Counted from the stretch's first letter, positions 17,282-26,453 are shown. The stretch: 64,000 nucleotides of DNA from Candidatus Onthoplasma faecipullorum (GCA_019120295.1 DWVI01000002.1:171859-235858); one strand, 5' to 3'. Notes: generated by a model from the sequence alone, not told the origin. Translations and numbers: made by a program.

Positions 17282-17707
17282 TTAATTAAATTCGCGGGCG
17301 ATTTTGTTTACAGTTCCCATATCAACCTTACCATTAAAGTTTGCTTTAAAATGCTTCATAATGCTTGGAATAGACTTATCTTCTAGCGCACCAATAACCG
17401 AACGAATTTCATCTTCGCTCATCATTTTTGGAAGGTAGATTGAAATGAGATTTTTTTGCATTTCAATATTTTGCGCCTGTTCGCTGTTGCCTGCTTTAAT
17501 GTAGTTTTCTTTTTCTTCGTCTAGTTCTTTAATGGTTTTTTGCAAAATTTGAACAAGGTCGGCATCGGTTTGCTCCAACCCTTTTTCTTTTTTCTCAATC
17601 TTATTTAGCATAGCCTTATTCATAACCACACCATATATTGCACGCGCTTGCGCATTTCTATCTTTCATCGCTTGTATATTCGCCTTTTTAATTTCGTCTA
17701 TAATCAC
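17282..17707 (-). CDS. yqeY: GatB/YqeY domain protein
   Basis: A 141-residue free-standing YqeY protein, related to the C-terminal tRNA-binding domain of GatB. It has the helical N-terminal half with Lys/Glu-rich repeats and the conserved end 'GKVDMGTVNKIAREF'. Its function is not established; it may bind tRNA. It follows dnaB by 41 bp with a good AAGGAG site and probably shares its transcript. Confidence 0.9.
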   Translation of the reverse strand: MIIDEIKKANIQAMKDRNAQARAIYGVVMNKAMLNKIEKKEKGLEQTDADLVQILQKTIKELDEEKENYIKAGNSEQAQNIEMQKNLISIYLPKMMSEDEIRSVIGALEDKSIPSIMKHFKANFNGKVDMGTVNKIAREFN

Positions 17708-17748
17708 TTTTTTCTCCTTTTATATTTTACTTTAACCTTAAAGTTATT

Positions 17749-19182
17749 TTATTCTTCGCTGAAAATGTCGTCTATTTCTGAATTTTCAACTGGGGTTAAC
17801 ACATCGCCTTTTTGAATTTTACTTGTGTTTTTAGTGTATAATGTGTCCTTACCTGGTTCGTAGAATTGAGTGAACTCACTCTTCCACTTAATTGGAATTG
17901 TGCCACGCATACCATTTCTATGTTTTGCAATAACAAGCGAATAATCTAGCGCATCATCGGTTGAATCTTCTTTTGCGTTTTCGCTTGCGATGTCTGCAAT
18001 AAACATAACAATATCTGCGTCCTGTTCGATTGAACCAGACTCTCTTAAATCACTTAGTTGTGGAGTTTTATCTGCACGTTTTTCGCTTTCACGATTTAAT
18101 TGAGATAGTAGCAAAATTGGAACACCTAATTCACGCGCCGCAAGTTTGATTGAACGCGTTAGTTCAGCAACTTCTTGTTGACGATTGCCATCTTTATTTG
18201 CACGCTCGCTTTTCATAAGTTGCAAATAGTCAATAATAACCATATCTAGCCCAGATTGTGCTTTTAATTTTCTACATTTAGACAAAATTTCAGCAGGGGT
18301 TATTGTGGTAGTGTCGTCAACATAAATATTTGCGTCTTCCAAAATTTTCTTTGTTTCAAATAAGGTTGACCAAACGTTATTATCTTTGCTTCCACCTTTA
18401 ACTGCGTCCATTGGAACACGACCAGTAGAACATATAAAACGTTGTGCCACTTGAAGTGCGCTCATCTCAAGGTCAAACATTGCAATAGTTTTCTTGTGCT
18501 TAATTGCAGAATTTATTGCAAAGTTTACGGCTAACGTGGTTTTACCAATACCAGGGCGAGCCGCAATAATGATAAGTTCGCCAGGTTTAAAGCCGTTTGT
18601 GATTTTATCAAGGGTTGGGAAACCAACTTTAATACCAGTGTTTGCGTTAGGGTCAATTGATATTTTTTCCATTAAATCAATCGCTTCGGCAACCCCTTTT
18701 TTAATGTGTTCAAGGTCGTTTGTCCTACGCGTTTGAGAGATATCAAAAATATACTTTTCGGCACTTTCTAAAACTTCGCTTGCACTGTTATTTTCAAACG
18801 CTTCATTGATTGTGTTTTGGCACGCTTCTATAATTTGGCGCAAAATACTATCATTTTTAATGATGTCCACATAATACTTATAATTTGCCGCACTTGGAAC
18901 ATATTGCGTTAAATCGGTGATATATTCAAGTCCGCCAACTTCTTCCAACTCGCCCTTATCACTTAACACTTTGCTAACAGTGATATAGTCAATCGCAACG
19001 TCTTTAAAATAATTATCTAACATCGCTTGATAAATCTTTTTATGCGCTCCTGAATAAAAATCGTTTGCATTTAGGTTTGGGAACACGTCCGCACACGCAT
19101 CTTTACTTAAAAACAAAGAGCCAAGCAAACTTTGCTCTGCTTCCAAATCATTAGGTTGAATTTTTGCCTTTTTGTCAGCCAT
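17749..19182 (-). CDS. dnaB: replicative DNA helicase
   Basis: A hexameric 5'-3' helicase that opens the replication fork and recruits primase. The 477 residues include the N-terminal DnaB domain (about 1-105), a linker, and the RecA-like domain with Walker A 'ARPGIGKTTLA', Walker B 'LDMVIIDYLQLM' and 'LSQLNRESEKRADKTPQLSDL'. The start has an AGGAG site. It lies downstream of a small membrane-protein gene and upstream of yqeY. Confidence 0.96.
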   Translation of the reverse strand: MADKKAKIQPNDLEAEQSLLGSLFLSKDACADVFPNLNANDFYSGAHKKIYQAMLDNYFKDVAIDYITVSKVLSDKGELEEVGGLEYITDLTQYVPSAANYKYYVDIIKNDSILRQIIEACQNTINEAFENNSASEVLESAEKYIFDISQTRRTNDLEHIKKGVAEAIDLMEKISIDPNANTGIKVGFPTLDKITNGFKPGELIIIAARPGIGKTTLAVNFAINSAIKHKKTIAMFDLEMSALQVAQRFICSTGRVPMDAVKGGSKDNNVWSTLFETKKILEDANIYVDDTTTITPAEILSKCRKLKAQSGLDMVIIDYLQLMKSERANKDGNRQQEVAELTRSIKLAARELGVPILLLSQLNRESEKRADKTPQLSDLRESGSIEQDADIVMFIADIASENAKEDSTDDALDYSLVIAKHRNGMRGTIPIKWKSEFTQFYEPGKDTLYTKNTSKIQKGDVLTPVENSEIDDIFSEE

Positions 19183-19302
19183 AACACACTCCTTTCTAAA
19201 AGTTTTTAATTCCTTACTTTTACACTAATTGATAAAAATTATTTTTTGATTATCTGCATAAATTTTAATTAAACCTTGCGCCCCGCGGGCGAATGCGAAA
19301 GT

Positions 19303-19563
19303 TTACTTATAAACGTCGCGTTTTGGTTCGGTTTCAATTTCAACTTTTTTCTTCTTTTCTCTATAACGAGATATAAGTTCTTCAATGGTTACCGCCACCG
19401 CGATTATAGCCATAAAACAAAGAATTTGCGCCCAATCTGCTGTGATAAGATTTCTAGTTAGATATCCAAACGCAACCATAATAGGAATGCAAATTAGAAT
19501 AGTAATTCCAATTCGCTTACCTACTTTCATAATATTTTTAAAAGTGTCGTTCGTTGGACGCAT
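19303..19563 (-). CDS. small two-helix membrane protein
   Basis: An 86-residue protein with two hydrophobic segments (about residues 18-36 and 43-61) and a charged C-terminal tail containing 'YREKKKKVEIETEP'. It is preceded by an AGGAG site. I do not recognise a family. It lies 120 bp upstream of dnaB on the same strand. Confidence 0.65.
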   Translation of the reverse strand: MRPTNDTFKNIMKVGKRIGITILICIPIMVAFGYLTRNLITADWAQILCFMAIIAVAVTIEELISRYREKKKKVEIETEPKRDVYK

Positions 19564-19757
19564 ATCTCTCCTTTTTGTTTTTTTAATTGTTAAACGTACA
19601 GATATAATTTTATTTGTCGTTAGTAAAATCTACATATAATTTTAATCTACTAACATTATACCACATTTTGTGGTTATTTGAAAATTGATTTAACACTAAA
19701 TATTTGTTTTTACGCATTCGTAAAAGCAGGAAAAAGGTAAAATTTAAAAGATTGTTT

Positions 19758-21572
19758 TTATTCAACAACTGGTTTTCTTGCTTTTGCGCGCAACTGGTGG
19801 TCTAAAATTGCTTTTCTAATACGAATTGACTTTGGCGTTACTTCCACAAGTTCGTCGTCTGCTATAAATTCAAGGGCTTCTTCAAGCGTCATATCTTGAA
19901 TAGGGGTTAATCTTAATGCTTCGTCACTAGAACTTGAACGTGTGTTTGTAAGTTGCTTTTTCTTGCAAACGTTAACAACAATGTCGTCGCCTTTTGGGTT
20001 CACTCCAACCACTTGACCCATATAAACCTTATCACCTGGGCGGACAAGCAATCTTCCCCTACCTTGTGCGTTGAATAGACCATAAGTTATGGCTTCACCA
20101 GTTTCGTAACTAATTAGGGAGCCAAAATTTCTTCCTTCAATTTCGCCCTTATATGGTTCATAAGCATCAAACACGCTAGACATAACGCCTTCACCTTTTG
20201 TATCGGTTAGTAACTGAGACTTATAGCCAAATAGTCCACGGCTTGGCACTTTAAACTGCAATCTCATTCTGCTACCCATAGGAGTCATACTAATTAGTTC
20301 ACCTTTTTTAATTCCCATAGATTGCATAACCGTGCCGACGCAGTCTTCTGGAACGTCAATAACCACTTTATCTATTGGTTCGCACTTAACGCCATCAATG
20401 TATTTATACAAAACTCTTGGACGGCTAACTTGGAATTCGTAACCATCTCTACGCATGTTTTCAATAAGAATACTAAGGTGCATTTCACCACGTCCGCGCA
20501 CTTTGAATTGGTCTGCTGTGTCGCCATCGCTAACTTGCAAAGATAAATCTTTAACCGCTTCTTTGTACAGTCTTTCTTTTAAATGACGGCTTGTTACAAA
20601 CTTACCTTCTTTTCCTGCAAACGGACTATCGTTAACCATAAACGTCATTTCCACACTTGGTTCACTGATTTTCACAAATTCAATTGCAGGCATGTCTGCT
20701 GTTTCGTTAACAGTGTCACCAATTGTGATATCAGGAATACCTGCAATACAAATAATATCGCCAGCAGTGCCAACTTCAATAGGGTCACGTTTTAAACCAT
20801 TAAAGTTGAAAATATTTACCGCTTTACCTGTGTAATGTTTGTTTTCGTCAAAATAATTTTTGATATACAATGTTTGATTTAATTTAACTGTTCCGCTTTC
20901 AATTTTTCCAACCGCAAGTTTACCTAAATAATCATTTTGCTCGGTTGAAGAAATAAGCATTGAAAAAGGTGCGTCCACATCCATTTTTGGCGGGTCAATG
21001 TGATTTATTATTGCTTCAAATAGTGGCGACATGTCTGTGCCTGGCACATGATAATCAGTTGTTGCTGTACCAGCGCGTGCGCTCGCGTATATGATTGGGC
21101 TATTTAATTGCTCGTCGGTTGCGTTTAGGTCAAGCATAAGTTCAAGCACTTCGTCACCAACCACGTCTAACCTTGCATCTGGTCTATCAATCTTATTGAT
21201 AACAATAACCACTTTTAAGTTTAGTGCTAGTGCGTGTTCAAGCACAAAACGAGTTTGTGGCATTGGACCTTCGAAAGCGTCTACCACAAGTAACACTCCG
21301 TCAACCATTTTTAACACACGTTCCACTTCGCCACCAAAATCGGCGTGCCCAGGAGTATCCACTATGTTGATTTTTGTGTTTTTATAGTAGGCTGAACAGT
21401 TTTTACTTAAAATTGTAATTCCACGCTCGCGCTCCAATGCGTTTGAGTCCATAACTCTATCCTGCACTTCTTGATTGTCGCGAAAAATACCACCCTGTTT
21501 TAAGAGTGCGTTAACTAAACTTGTTTTACCATGGTCAACGTGAGCAATAATTGCAATGTTTCTTATATCCAT
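19758..21572 (-). CDS. typA: ribosome-associated GTPase BipA/TypA
   Basis: A translational GTPase needed for ribosome assembly or growth under stress. The 604 residues have the G1 loop 'AHVDHGKTSLV', G3 'DTPGHADFGG' and G4 'NKID', domain II, and EF-G-like domains III and V followed by the BipA-specific C-terminal domain. The length is standard. Upstream, TTGCAA-17-TAAAAT on the minus strand is a likely promoter. Confidence 0.96.
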   Translation of the reverse strand: MDIRNIAIIAHVDHGKTSLVNALLKQGGIFRDNQEVQDRVMDSNALERERGITILSKNCSAYYKNTKINIVDTPGHADFGGEVERVLKMVDGVLLVVDAFEGPMPQTRFVLEHALALNLKVVIVINKIDRPDARLDVVGDEVLELMLDLNATDEQLNSPIIYASARAGTATTDYHVPGTDMSPLFEAIINHIDPPKMDVDAPFSMLISSTEQNDYLGKLAVGKIESGTVKLNQTLYIKNYFDENKHYTGKAVNIFNFNGLKRDPIEVGTAGDIICIAGIPDITIGDTVNETADMPAIEFVKISEPSVEMTFMVNDSPFAGKEGKFVTSRHLKERLYKEAVKDLSLQVSDGDTADQFKVRGRGEMHLSILIENMRRDGYEFQVSRPRVLYKYIDGVKCEPIDKVVIDVPEDCVGTVMQSMGIKKGELISMTPMGSRMRLQFKVPSRGLFGYKSQLLTDTKGEGVMSSVFDAYEPYKGEIEGRNFGSLISYETGEAITYGLFNAQGRGRLLVRPGDKVYMGQVVGVNPKGDDIVVNVCKKKQLTNTRSSSSDEALRLTPIQDMTLEEALEFIADDELVEVTPKSIRIRKAILDHQLRAKARKPVVE

Positions 21573-21659
21573 AATTCTATCCTTTTAAATTAGTAAATTC
21601 ATATTTAAGTTGGCTAGTAAATTTAATTAAAAAAGAACTATCGCTTAAAAATACATATT

Positions 21660-21688
21660 ATTTTAACACAACCGCTTTATTTTTGCAA
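21660..21688 (-). promoter_or_regulatory. promoter of typA
   Basis: TTGCAA (21683-21688) and TAAAAT (21660-21665) on the minus strand are 17 bp apart, about 90 bp before the start. The rest of 21573-21990 between typA and hup is A/T-rich without further genes. Confidence 0.55.
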
Positions 21689-21990
21689 TAATTTAACCTT
21701 AAATTCATTATATATTAGTTATATAAACATATAATTTGCATAATAAAGTTGTTAAATTACACATTAAAGTGTTCTTTACGTAACAAATTAGTAATTTTAG
21801 AAAATTGTTTGTAGTCTAAATCAAAATCTATCAAAATTAAAAAATAATAAGACCTTTTTTAATTTTAAAAATTTTTCTAAACACCTTAAATTTAGTTGAT
21901 TTTTTAAGTTTTATTTGCTAGCATTTTTACAGTTAATGGTTGAATTGTGTATTTCACAAAAAACCAAAACTAATAAAAAAGGAGATTTTT

Positions 21991-22275
21991 ATGAACACAA
22001 TTAGCACAGGCGAATTCGTAAAACAAGTGGCTGAAGCAACAGGTTTCACTCAAACTCAAGTTAAAGCTGTTTTAAATGCCGCTGGCGAACAATTAAAAGC
22101 AAATCTTAAACAAGGAAATGAAATGCACTTCATGGGTTACATGAATTTTGGCATTAAATCTAACAAAGCAGGCGTTAGATTAAACCCATTCACAGGTGAA
22201 AAAATTAAAGTTGCTGCTTGCAAAGTTCCAACAGTTAAACTTAGCGCAACTTTCAAAAATTTATTAAAGAAATAA
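21991..22275 (+). CDS. hup: HU-type DNA-binding protein
   Basis: A histone-like protein that bends and packs DNA as a dimer. The 94 residues show an HU N-terminus ('STGEFVKQVAEATGFTQTQVKAVL') and the arm region 'GYMNFGIKSNKAGVRLNPFTGEKIK', cited here as two overlapping stretches around residues 50-70. I use the ATG at 21991, which has an AAGGAG nine bases upstream, not the longer frame from 21940. Confidence 0.93.
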   Translation: MNTISTGEFVKQVAEATGFTQTQVKAVLNAAGEQLKANLKQGNEMHFMGYMNFGIKSNKAGVRLNPFTGEKIKVAACKVPTVKLSATFKNLLKK

Positions 22276-22359
22276 GATTTTATCAAAAATATTAAAATTT
22301 TAACTTTAATAAAAATCATAACAAGTAACCAAATTGTTATATAGTTTTTGGTTGCACAC

Positions 22360-22387
22360 AAAAACTGCACACTCCGTGCAGTTTTTT
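22360..22387 (+). terminator. terminator after hup
   Basis: A perfect ACTGCAC/GTGCAGT stem extended by A and T runs, with a 5-nt loop and a T-run. Confidence 0.85.
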
Positions 22388-22467
22388 GTTTTAGCAAACA
22401 TAAAAACTCTCTTTCAATAAGTTTTCAATTCATATCAAAAAAAAACAGAAAAGATATTTATATCTTC

Positions 22468-22496
22468 TTGACAAATCTCCCCTGCTTTGATACAAT
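22468..22496 (+). promoter_or_regulatory. promoter of the tRNA-Leu region
   Basis: TTGACA (22468-22473), exactly 17 bp, TACAAT (22491-22496). It precedes first the broken tRNA-Leu copy and then the intact gene 400 bp downstream. Confidence 0.7.
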
Positions 22497-22613
22497 AATC
22501 AAGCACATTTCATAAATATGCTGTTAAAAATTTAATTGACATGTTTTTATATAACCCAATTAGTAATACGTTGATAACTAAGTGCAACCGAAAATAAACA
22601 TATAACTCAATAT

Positions 22614-22690
22614 ATGCTGATATGGCGAAACTTCACCCCATTTCGAGTTATGTAACTCTTATGGGGACCCCCGATTGGCAGACGCGCGCG
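22614..22690 (+). pseudogene. broken tRNA-Leu copy interrupted by a hairpin repeat
   Basis: Bases 22582-22629 closely match 22861-22909, which is the leader and first part of the intact tRNA-Leu. After GGCGAA the match is broken by about 45 bp containing a hairpin repeat unit, then resumes with ATTGGCAGACGCGC (about 22674-22688) and is lost. The 3' two thirds of the tRNA are missing, so this copy cannot give a functional tRNA. Confidence 0.7.
22636..22675 (+). repeat. hairpin repeat unit A (inside the tRNA-Leu fragment)
   Basis: CCCCAT and ATGGGG arms (22636-22641, 22661-22666), a loop starting TTCGAG, then ACCCCCGAT. It shares its plan with units B-D. Confidence 0.7.
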
Positions 22691-22765
22691 TCACAATCTG
22701 CGCTTTATCTCATTTGCAATCGCGATGCTTATGCAAATTTCAATTTTTACTTGATTGCTCCTTTT

Positions 22766-22799
22766 CCCCACTTCGACTTTGTCTTGCGGGGACCCCGAT
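22766..22799 (+). repeat. hairpin repeat unit B
   Basis: CCCCAC...GCGGGG arms with loop TTCGACTTTGTCTT followed by ACCCCGAT. It matches unit C at all but a few positions. Confidence 0.75.
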
Positions 22800-22803
22800 T
22801 TTG

Positions 22804-22837
22804 CCCCACTTCGACCTTGTCTTGTGGGGACCCCGAT
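22804..22837 (+). repeat. hairpin repeat unit C
   Basis: CCCCAC/GTGGGG perfect arms with loop TTCGACCTTGTCTT followed by ACCCCGAT; in tandem with unit B, 4 bp apart. Confidence 0.75.
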
Positions 22838-22894
22838 AGTCTGCGCTTGTTGGTGACAAGGTGCAAGCAAAAACAAACTCATAACTTAATATAT

Positions 22895-22979
22895 GCGGAT
22901 ATGGCGGAATTGGCAGACGCGCAAGACTAAGGATCTTGTGGGTAACACCTTGCAGGTTCAAGTCCTGTTATCCGCACCA
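22895..22979 (+). tRNA. tRNA-Leu (anticodon AAG)
   Basis: An 85-nt tRNA with a long variable arm, ending in an encoded CCA. The acceptor GCGGATA pairs with TATCCGC. The anticodon stem CAAGA/TCTTG encloses the loop CTAAGGA, giving anticodon AAG (read as IAG if deaminated). The T-arm carries GGTTCAAGTCC. Confidence 0.93.
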
Positions 22980-22980
22980 T

Positions 22981-23057
22981 AAAAAATGACATGCCTTTTG
23001 GGCACTGCGATTATATTTATATTCGCAAAAGTGCCACTTACAGGCGGTCATTTTTTT
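22981..23057 (+). terminator. long structured terminator after tRNA-Leu
   Basis: AAAAAATGAC (22981-22990) pairs with GTCATTTTTTT (23047-23057). Inside, GGCAC and GCGA pair with GTGCC and TCGC to form a second stem. The result is a 77-nt branched or bulged hairpin ending in a T-run. Confidence 0.65.
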
Positions 23058-23059
23058 AT

Positions 23060-23093
23060 CCCACTTCGCACCTATGGCACTTGTGGGAGCCCT
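23060..23093 (+). repeat. hairpin repeat unit D, diverged
   Basis: CCCAC/GTGGG arms (23060-23064, 23083-23087), loop starting TTCGCACC, then AGCCC. It is a weaker member of the family at 22636-22837. Confidence 0.5.
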
Positions 23094-23117
23094 AATATTT
23101 TGCGCCGTTTCCCTACT

Positions 23118-23169
23118 TCGCCATTCGGTATGCACAAAATGCCGAGTGTTTAAGTTGTGGCGATTTTTT
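23118..23169 (+). terminator. terminator-like hairpin before the acetyltransferase gene
   Basis: Outer arms TCGCCA/TGGCGA (23118-23123, 23158-23163), inner arms CATTCGGTAT/ATGCCGAGTG with two G-T pairs, then a run of six T. Confidence 0.6.
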
Positions 23170-23312
23170 AATTAAACAAGCATATGAAAAAAAATATTAG
23201 TGTGTTTACTAAAAATTTTATTTAAAACAACTCAAATAATGAAATTATATGATATACTCATTATGATATAATGTAATAACTTTATAAAAGTATAATAAGG
23301 GAGAAAACTAAC

Positions 23313-23867
23313 ATGGAAAAAGTTAGCGAACAATATGAACGCATGAAAGCAGGAAAATCATACCATTTTGATGATTTCCTTTATGAAAAACAAAAAGAAT
23401 GCGCAAAATCACTTTCAAAAATAAATGCACTACCATTTGGAAATAAAAAAAGAGAAAAATTGCTTAAAAAACTTTTTGCAAATTTGGGAGATAAAAGCGT
23501 AATCAAAGAAGGATTGAGATGTAATTTTGGCTTTAACATTTCAATTGGCGAAAATTGTTATTTCAATTATAACGTAACAATTTTAGATAGTTTTGCAGTT
23601 GAAATAGGCAACAATGTTTTTATTGCACCTAATGCGGTAATTTCAGCGGTAACTCATCCATTAGAAGCAGAAAATAGACACTGCATTAAAGGCGAAAAAA
23701 TAATTATTGAAGACGATGTTTGGATTGGCGCTGGTGCTATTATTCTTCCTGGTGTTAAAATTGGAAAAGGCGCAGTTATAGGTGCCGGTGCTGTTGTAAC
23801 AAAAGATATAGCACCAAAAACTGTTGCAGTGGGAATACCTGCAAAAGAAATTAAAAAAATACAATAA
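23313..23867 (+). CDS. sugar O-acetyltransferase (Maa/NodL type)
   Basis: A 184-residue left-handed beta-helix acetyltransferase that moves an acetyl group from acetyl-CoA to a sugar hydroxyl. The N-terminal Maa domain (about 1-60) precedes hexapeptide repeats: '[17 protein letters not shown]' with the active-site His, '[15 protein letters not shown]', '[15 protein letters not shown]'. The end '[12 protein letters not shown]' is typical of maltose or galactoside acetyltransferases. It has a TGATATAAT promoter element at 23263-23271 and a GGGAG ribosome site. It is monocistronic. Confidence 0.92.
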   Translation: MEKVSEQYERMKAGKSYHFDDFLYEKQKECAKSLSKINALPFGNKKREKLLKKLFANLGDKSVIKEGLRCNFGFNISIGENCYFNYNVTILDSFAVEIGNNVFIAPNAVISAVTHPLEAENRHCIKGEKIIIEDDVWIGAGAIILPGVKIGKGAVIGAGAVVTKDIAPKTVAVGIPAKEIKKIQ

Positions 23868-23889
23868 TTACTCTTTCACAACATATTTT

Positions 23890-23922
23890 AAACATAGATA
23901 TTTTTTTCGTGCTATGTTTTTT
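23890..23922 (+). terminator. terminator after the acetyltransferase gene
   Basis: AAACATAG/CTATGTTT stem, 14-nt loop, T-run. Confidence 0.65.
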
Positions 23923-23999
23923 ACTTTTATTTCTTATATAAATTTGACGATATAATTTTTTATGTTAGACTGAAAAAGTAAAGGAGAAACAATCAAATT

Positions 24000-24218
24000 A
24001 TGGTGAATAAAAATAAAAGTTTATTTATTGCACAATGCGTGCTATTGGTTATTATATTTTTATCTTGCTTTGAATTTATATTTAATGGTTTTCATTTATT
24101 TTAATTGTTAAATCAAGACGTGTCTTTTTCAATCAAAGTATACATAAATTCAATAAAATCTATTCCAATCGTTTTAAGTGTGGCACTTTTTGTTATAGTC
24201 ATAATTTCTGATTTATAG
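24000..24218 (+). pseudogene. small two-helix membrane protein with an in-frame stop
   Basis: An ATG at 24000, with an AAGGAG 13 bases upstream, opens a 34-codon frame whose product is one hydrophobic helix ('QCVLLVIIFLSCFEFIF'). It stops at TAA (24102-24104). The same frame continues for 37 codons to TAG at 24216-24218 and encodes a second hydrophobic helix ('IPIVLSVALFVIVIISDL'). This looks like a small two-helix membrane protein split by one nonsense mutation. It could also be a genuine 34-residue peptide with unrelated downstream sequence. Confidence 0.4.
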
Positions 24219-24235
24219 TTTTGAATTTAAAAGCG

Positions 24236-25498
24236 CTATTTTATTTTAATACCCATTATTGTTTCACCAGTTTTGTTCATTGCAGAAAATTGGAGAGTGC
24301 GGGCGTCTTGGTAATTATCATACCCTTCCACCATCACGCCATAATAAATATCATTTTTAAATTTAAATTCTATATATTGGCGAGATTTTTTTAAGTTTTT
24401 ATTTAGTTTTATATTGATTTCTTTACTTTCATTTGTCTTTTTGCTTGTTTTCCTACTAAAATGCACAATATTATACACGCCGTCCACATCATTACTTGAC
24501 ATATGTAATTTATCATGCGCGTAGCGATTAGGCATAACTACTGGCCAACCTAGACTATTAAAATACATTTTTCTAACATTTAAATAATGTTTATCCGGCT
24601 TACAATTTAAACGTGTGTGGTGAATAAAATAGTAATTATCTCCGTCCACCAAAACGCTATTATGCCCAGGGGCTGTGTATGTATCTTTTTGGTGTGAAAA
24701 ATGGTAACTTGCAATCACCATACCGCCTAAATTGTCCCAATCTTCATCCGTCATTAGTCTACCATTAGGGTCTAAATATGGACCACATATATTTTTTGAC
24801 CTTGCCACGCGCACATTGTAACTATCAACCAAACTTCCAAACGATAAAAATAAATAATAGTATTTGGTGAGTTTATTATATATCACATACGGACCTTCTA
24901 TTGGTGCCATTTTACCACCTGCAATGTGTTTGCCAAAATCGTTTTGTTTTTTTGATAGTCCGCTATCTTTATCTAACTCTTTTATATAAATTCCACCAAA
25001 AAAACTACCATAAGTTAACCACAACCTATTTTTTGCATCAAATTTAACGCATGGGTCAATGGCGTTTGGCAAATTTATATTTCCACCGCCCTTAGATTTA
25101 ACAACACAACCAACTTGCACGTAGTCACCAAATAAATTTTTGGACTTACATAAACCTATATAACTTTGCGTGCTACCAAAAGACGAAATGGAATAATAAA
25201 GATAATAAAACGGCCCTATCTTTATCATATCCGGCGCCCAAAACGGCGAACCTTCACGCCTACTATTTGGAACACCAACGCCACAATATTCAATGCCTTC
25301 ACGCAATGTGTTTTTTATAGTTTTGGAGTTAAAACAACTTTTATTTTCGTCCACCCAATGAATTAAATCATCGGACGCCCTAAACTGATAAAAACCATGT
25401 GTTGAAATTGTGTAATACTTGTTGTTAGTTTTTATAATCGATGGGTCATGCACACCAAATTCTCCTAAGCTAGTCGAATAATCTTTAAATAATTTCAT
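24236..25498 (-). CDS. glycoside hydrolase family 43 protein
   Basis: A 420-residue five-bladed beta-propeller glycosidase, probably acting on arabinan or xylan-type side chains. The three catalytic acids fit 'VHDPSI' (base Asp, residue about 18), 'NAIDPCVKFD' (pKa-modulating Asp) and 'APIEGPYVI' (acid Glu). No signal peptide is seen, so it likely acts on imported oligosaccharides in the cytoplasm. The propeller covers about residues 1-310; the rest is a beta-rich tail. No sugar transporter gene is adjacent. Confidence 0.88.
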   Translation of the reverse strand: MKLFKDYSTSLGEFGVHDPSIIKTNNKYYTISTHGFYQFRASDDLIHWVDENKSCFNSKTIKNTLREGIEYCGVGVPNSRREGSPFWAPDMIKIGPFYYLYYSISSFGSTQSYIGLCKSKNLFGDYVQVGCVVKSKGGGNINLPNAIDPCVKFDAKNRLWLTYGSFFGGIYIKELDKDSGLSKKQNDFGKHIAGGKMAPIEGPYVIYNKLTKYYYLFLSFGSLVDSYNVRVARSKNICGPYLDPNGRLMTDEDWDNLGGMVIASYHFSHQKDTYTAPGHNSVLVDGDNYYFIHHTRLNCKPDKHYLNVRKMYFNSLGWPVVMPNRYAHDKLHMSSNDVDGVYNIVHFSRKTSKKTNESKEINIKLNKNLKKSRQYIEFKFKNDIYYGVMVEGYDNYQDARTLQFSAMNKTGETIMGIKIK

Positions 25499-25586
25499 AA
25501 TCTCTCCAAAATTATTATAAATAAACGGAATTTAAATGTAAATTAGTTTAAAGATTAATTGAAAAATTTTATTTAATATTACACAT

Positions 25587-26453
25587 TTAAATAAATTCTA
25601 GATTAAATTCGATTGGTTCATCTAGCGTTTCGAATGTTAGAGTTATTGTTGTTGTGCATTTTGATTTTGGTAAAATATGTATTAAAGGCGCATCAAAATT
25701 TATAACTTCAATAAGTGTGTTATCATAATCAATGCTAATTAAATCTTGATTTGTTAAACTTATGTTGTTATCAAGTTTAAATTGCAATGAATACACTTCC
25801 CCTTCTTTAAACTCAAACCTATAATCATAAACATTTTCATAATTTAAGTGATTTGCAACAACTTGAACATCTAATTCCTTATAAATATCATAATATTGAT
25901 ACTGTTTTAAAAGTTTTATATGCGTTAACCCTTCTTCCACTCCTATAAGTGAACCATTTTCTATTTGGATATATTCGTCGTCCACTATAAAATCTAACTG
26001 AGTTACGCCATCAATTTGAAACATTTCAACAATTAGTTGCGGGCTGTCTAAATACAGCACATACTCTGTTTCAATTTCGCTTTCTTCCACATTTATAACA
26101 ATGCTATCTCTATATATTTTACCTTCATACTCTTTTGAAAAAGTTACCGTGTACGGCCCAATGGCGCTTGACGAAAAAACGCCATTATCATACATCAAAC
26201 CACCTGAATTATTTTGTGATTTTGGAACAATTGTTACAACAAAATCAAAAAGATTGTACGCGCCAAAACTAACCGCATTTGAATTAAATTCCATGTTAGT
26301 ATTGTTCGGCATAGTTATTTCGCGCGCACAATTTATGTTAATTACACTACTTGTTGCATTTGTGTTAGAATTATCAGAATTTGTGAGAACCAGCACCAGT
26401 GCAACGCCAACAATTATAAGGCAACAAAAAATTCCGTACTTAACCTTTTTCAT
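25587..26453 (-). CDS. membrane-anchored extracellular protein with Ig-like folds
   Basis: A 288-residue protein with an uncleaved or cleaved N-terminal membrane helix (residues 7-23) and an all-beta exterior. One part (about 80-120) looks like a bacterial Ig-like domain ('AIGPYTVTFSKEYEGKIYRD') and another like a Big-type repeat ('GSLIGVEEGLTHIKLLKQY'). There are no catalytic motifs. It lies 88 bp upstream of the GH43 gene on the same strand, so a link to glycan handling is possible but unproven. Confidence 0.6.
   Translation of the reverse strand: MKKVKYGIFCCLIIVGVALVLVLTNSDNSNTNATSSVININCAREITMPNNTNMEFNSNAVSFGAYNLFDFVVTIVPKSQNNSGGLMYDNGVFSSSAIGPYTVTFSKEYEGKIYRDSIVINVEESEIETEYVLYLDSPQLIVEMFQIDGVTQLDFIVDDEYIQIENGSLIGVEEGLTHIKLLKQYQYYDIYKELDVQVVANHLNYENVYDYRFEFKEGEVYSLQFKLDNNISLTNQDLISIDYDNTLIEVINFDAPLIHILPKSKCTTTITLTFETLDEPIEFNLEFI

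Noticed and set aside
22622..22961. Open frames over the hairpin repeats and tRNA-Leu
   Set aside because: They arise from GC-rich repeats and tRNA sequence and lack ribosome sites.
22636..23093. A CRISPR array formed by the CCCCAC...GTGGGG units
   Set aside because: Units are irregularly spaced (4 to over 200 bp), palindromic to their ends, with no uniform spacers and no cas genes nearby.
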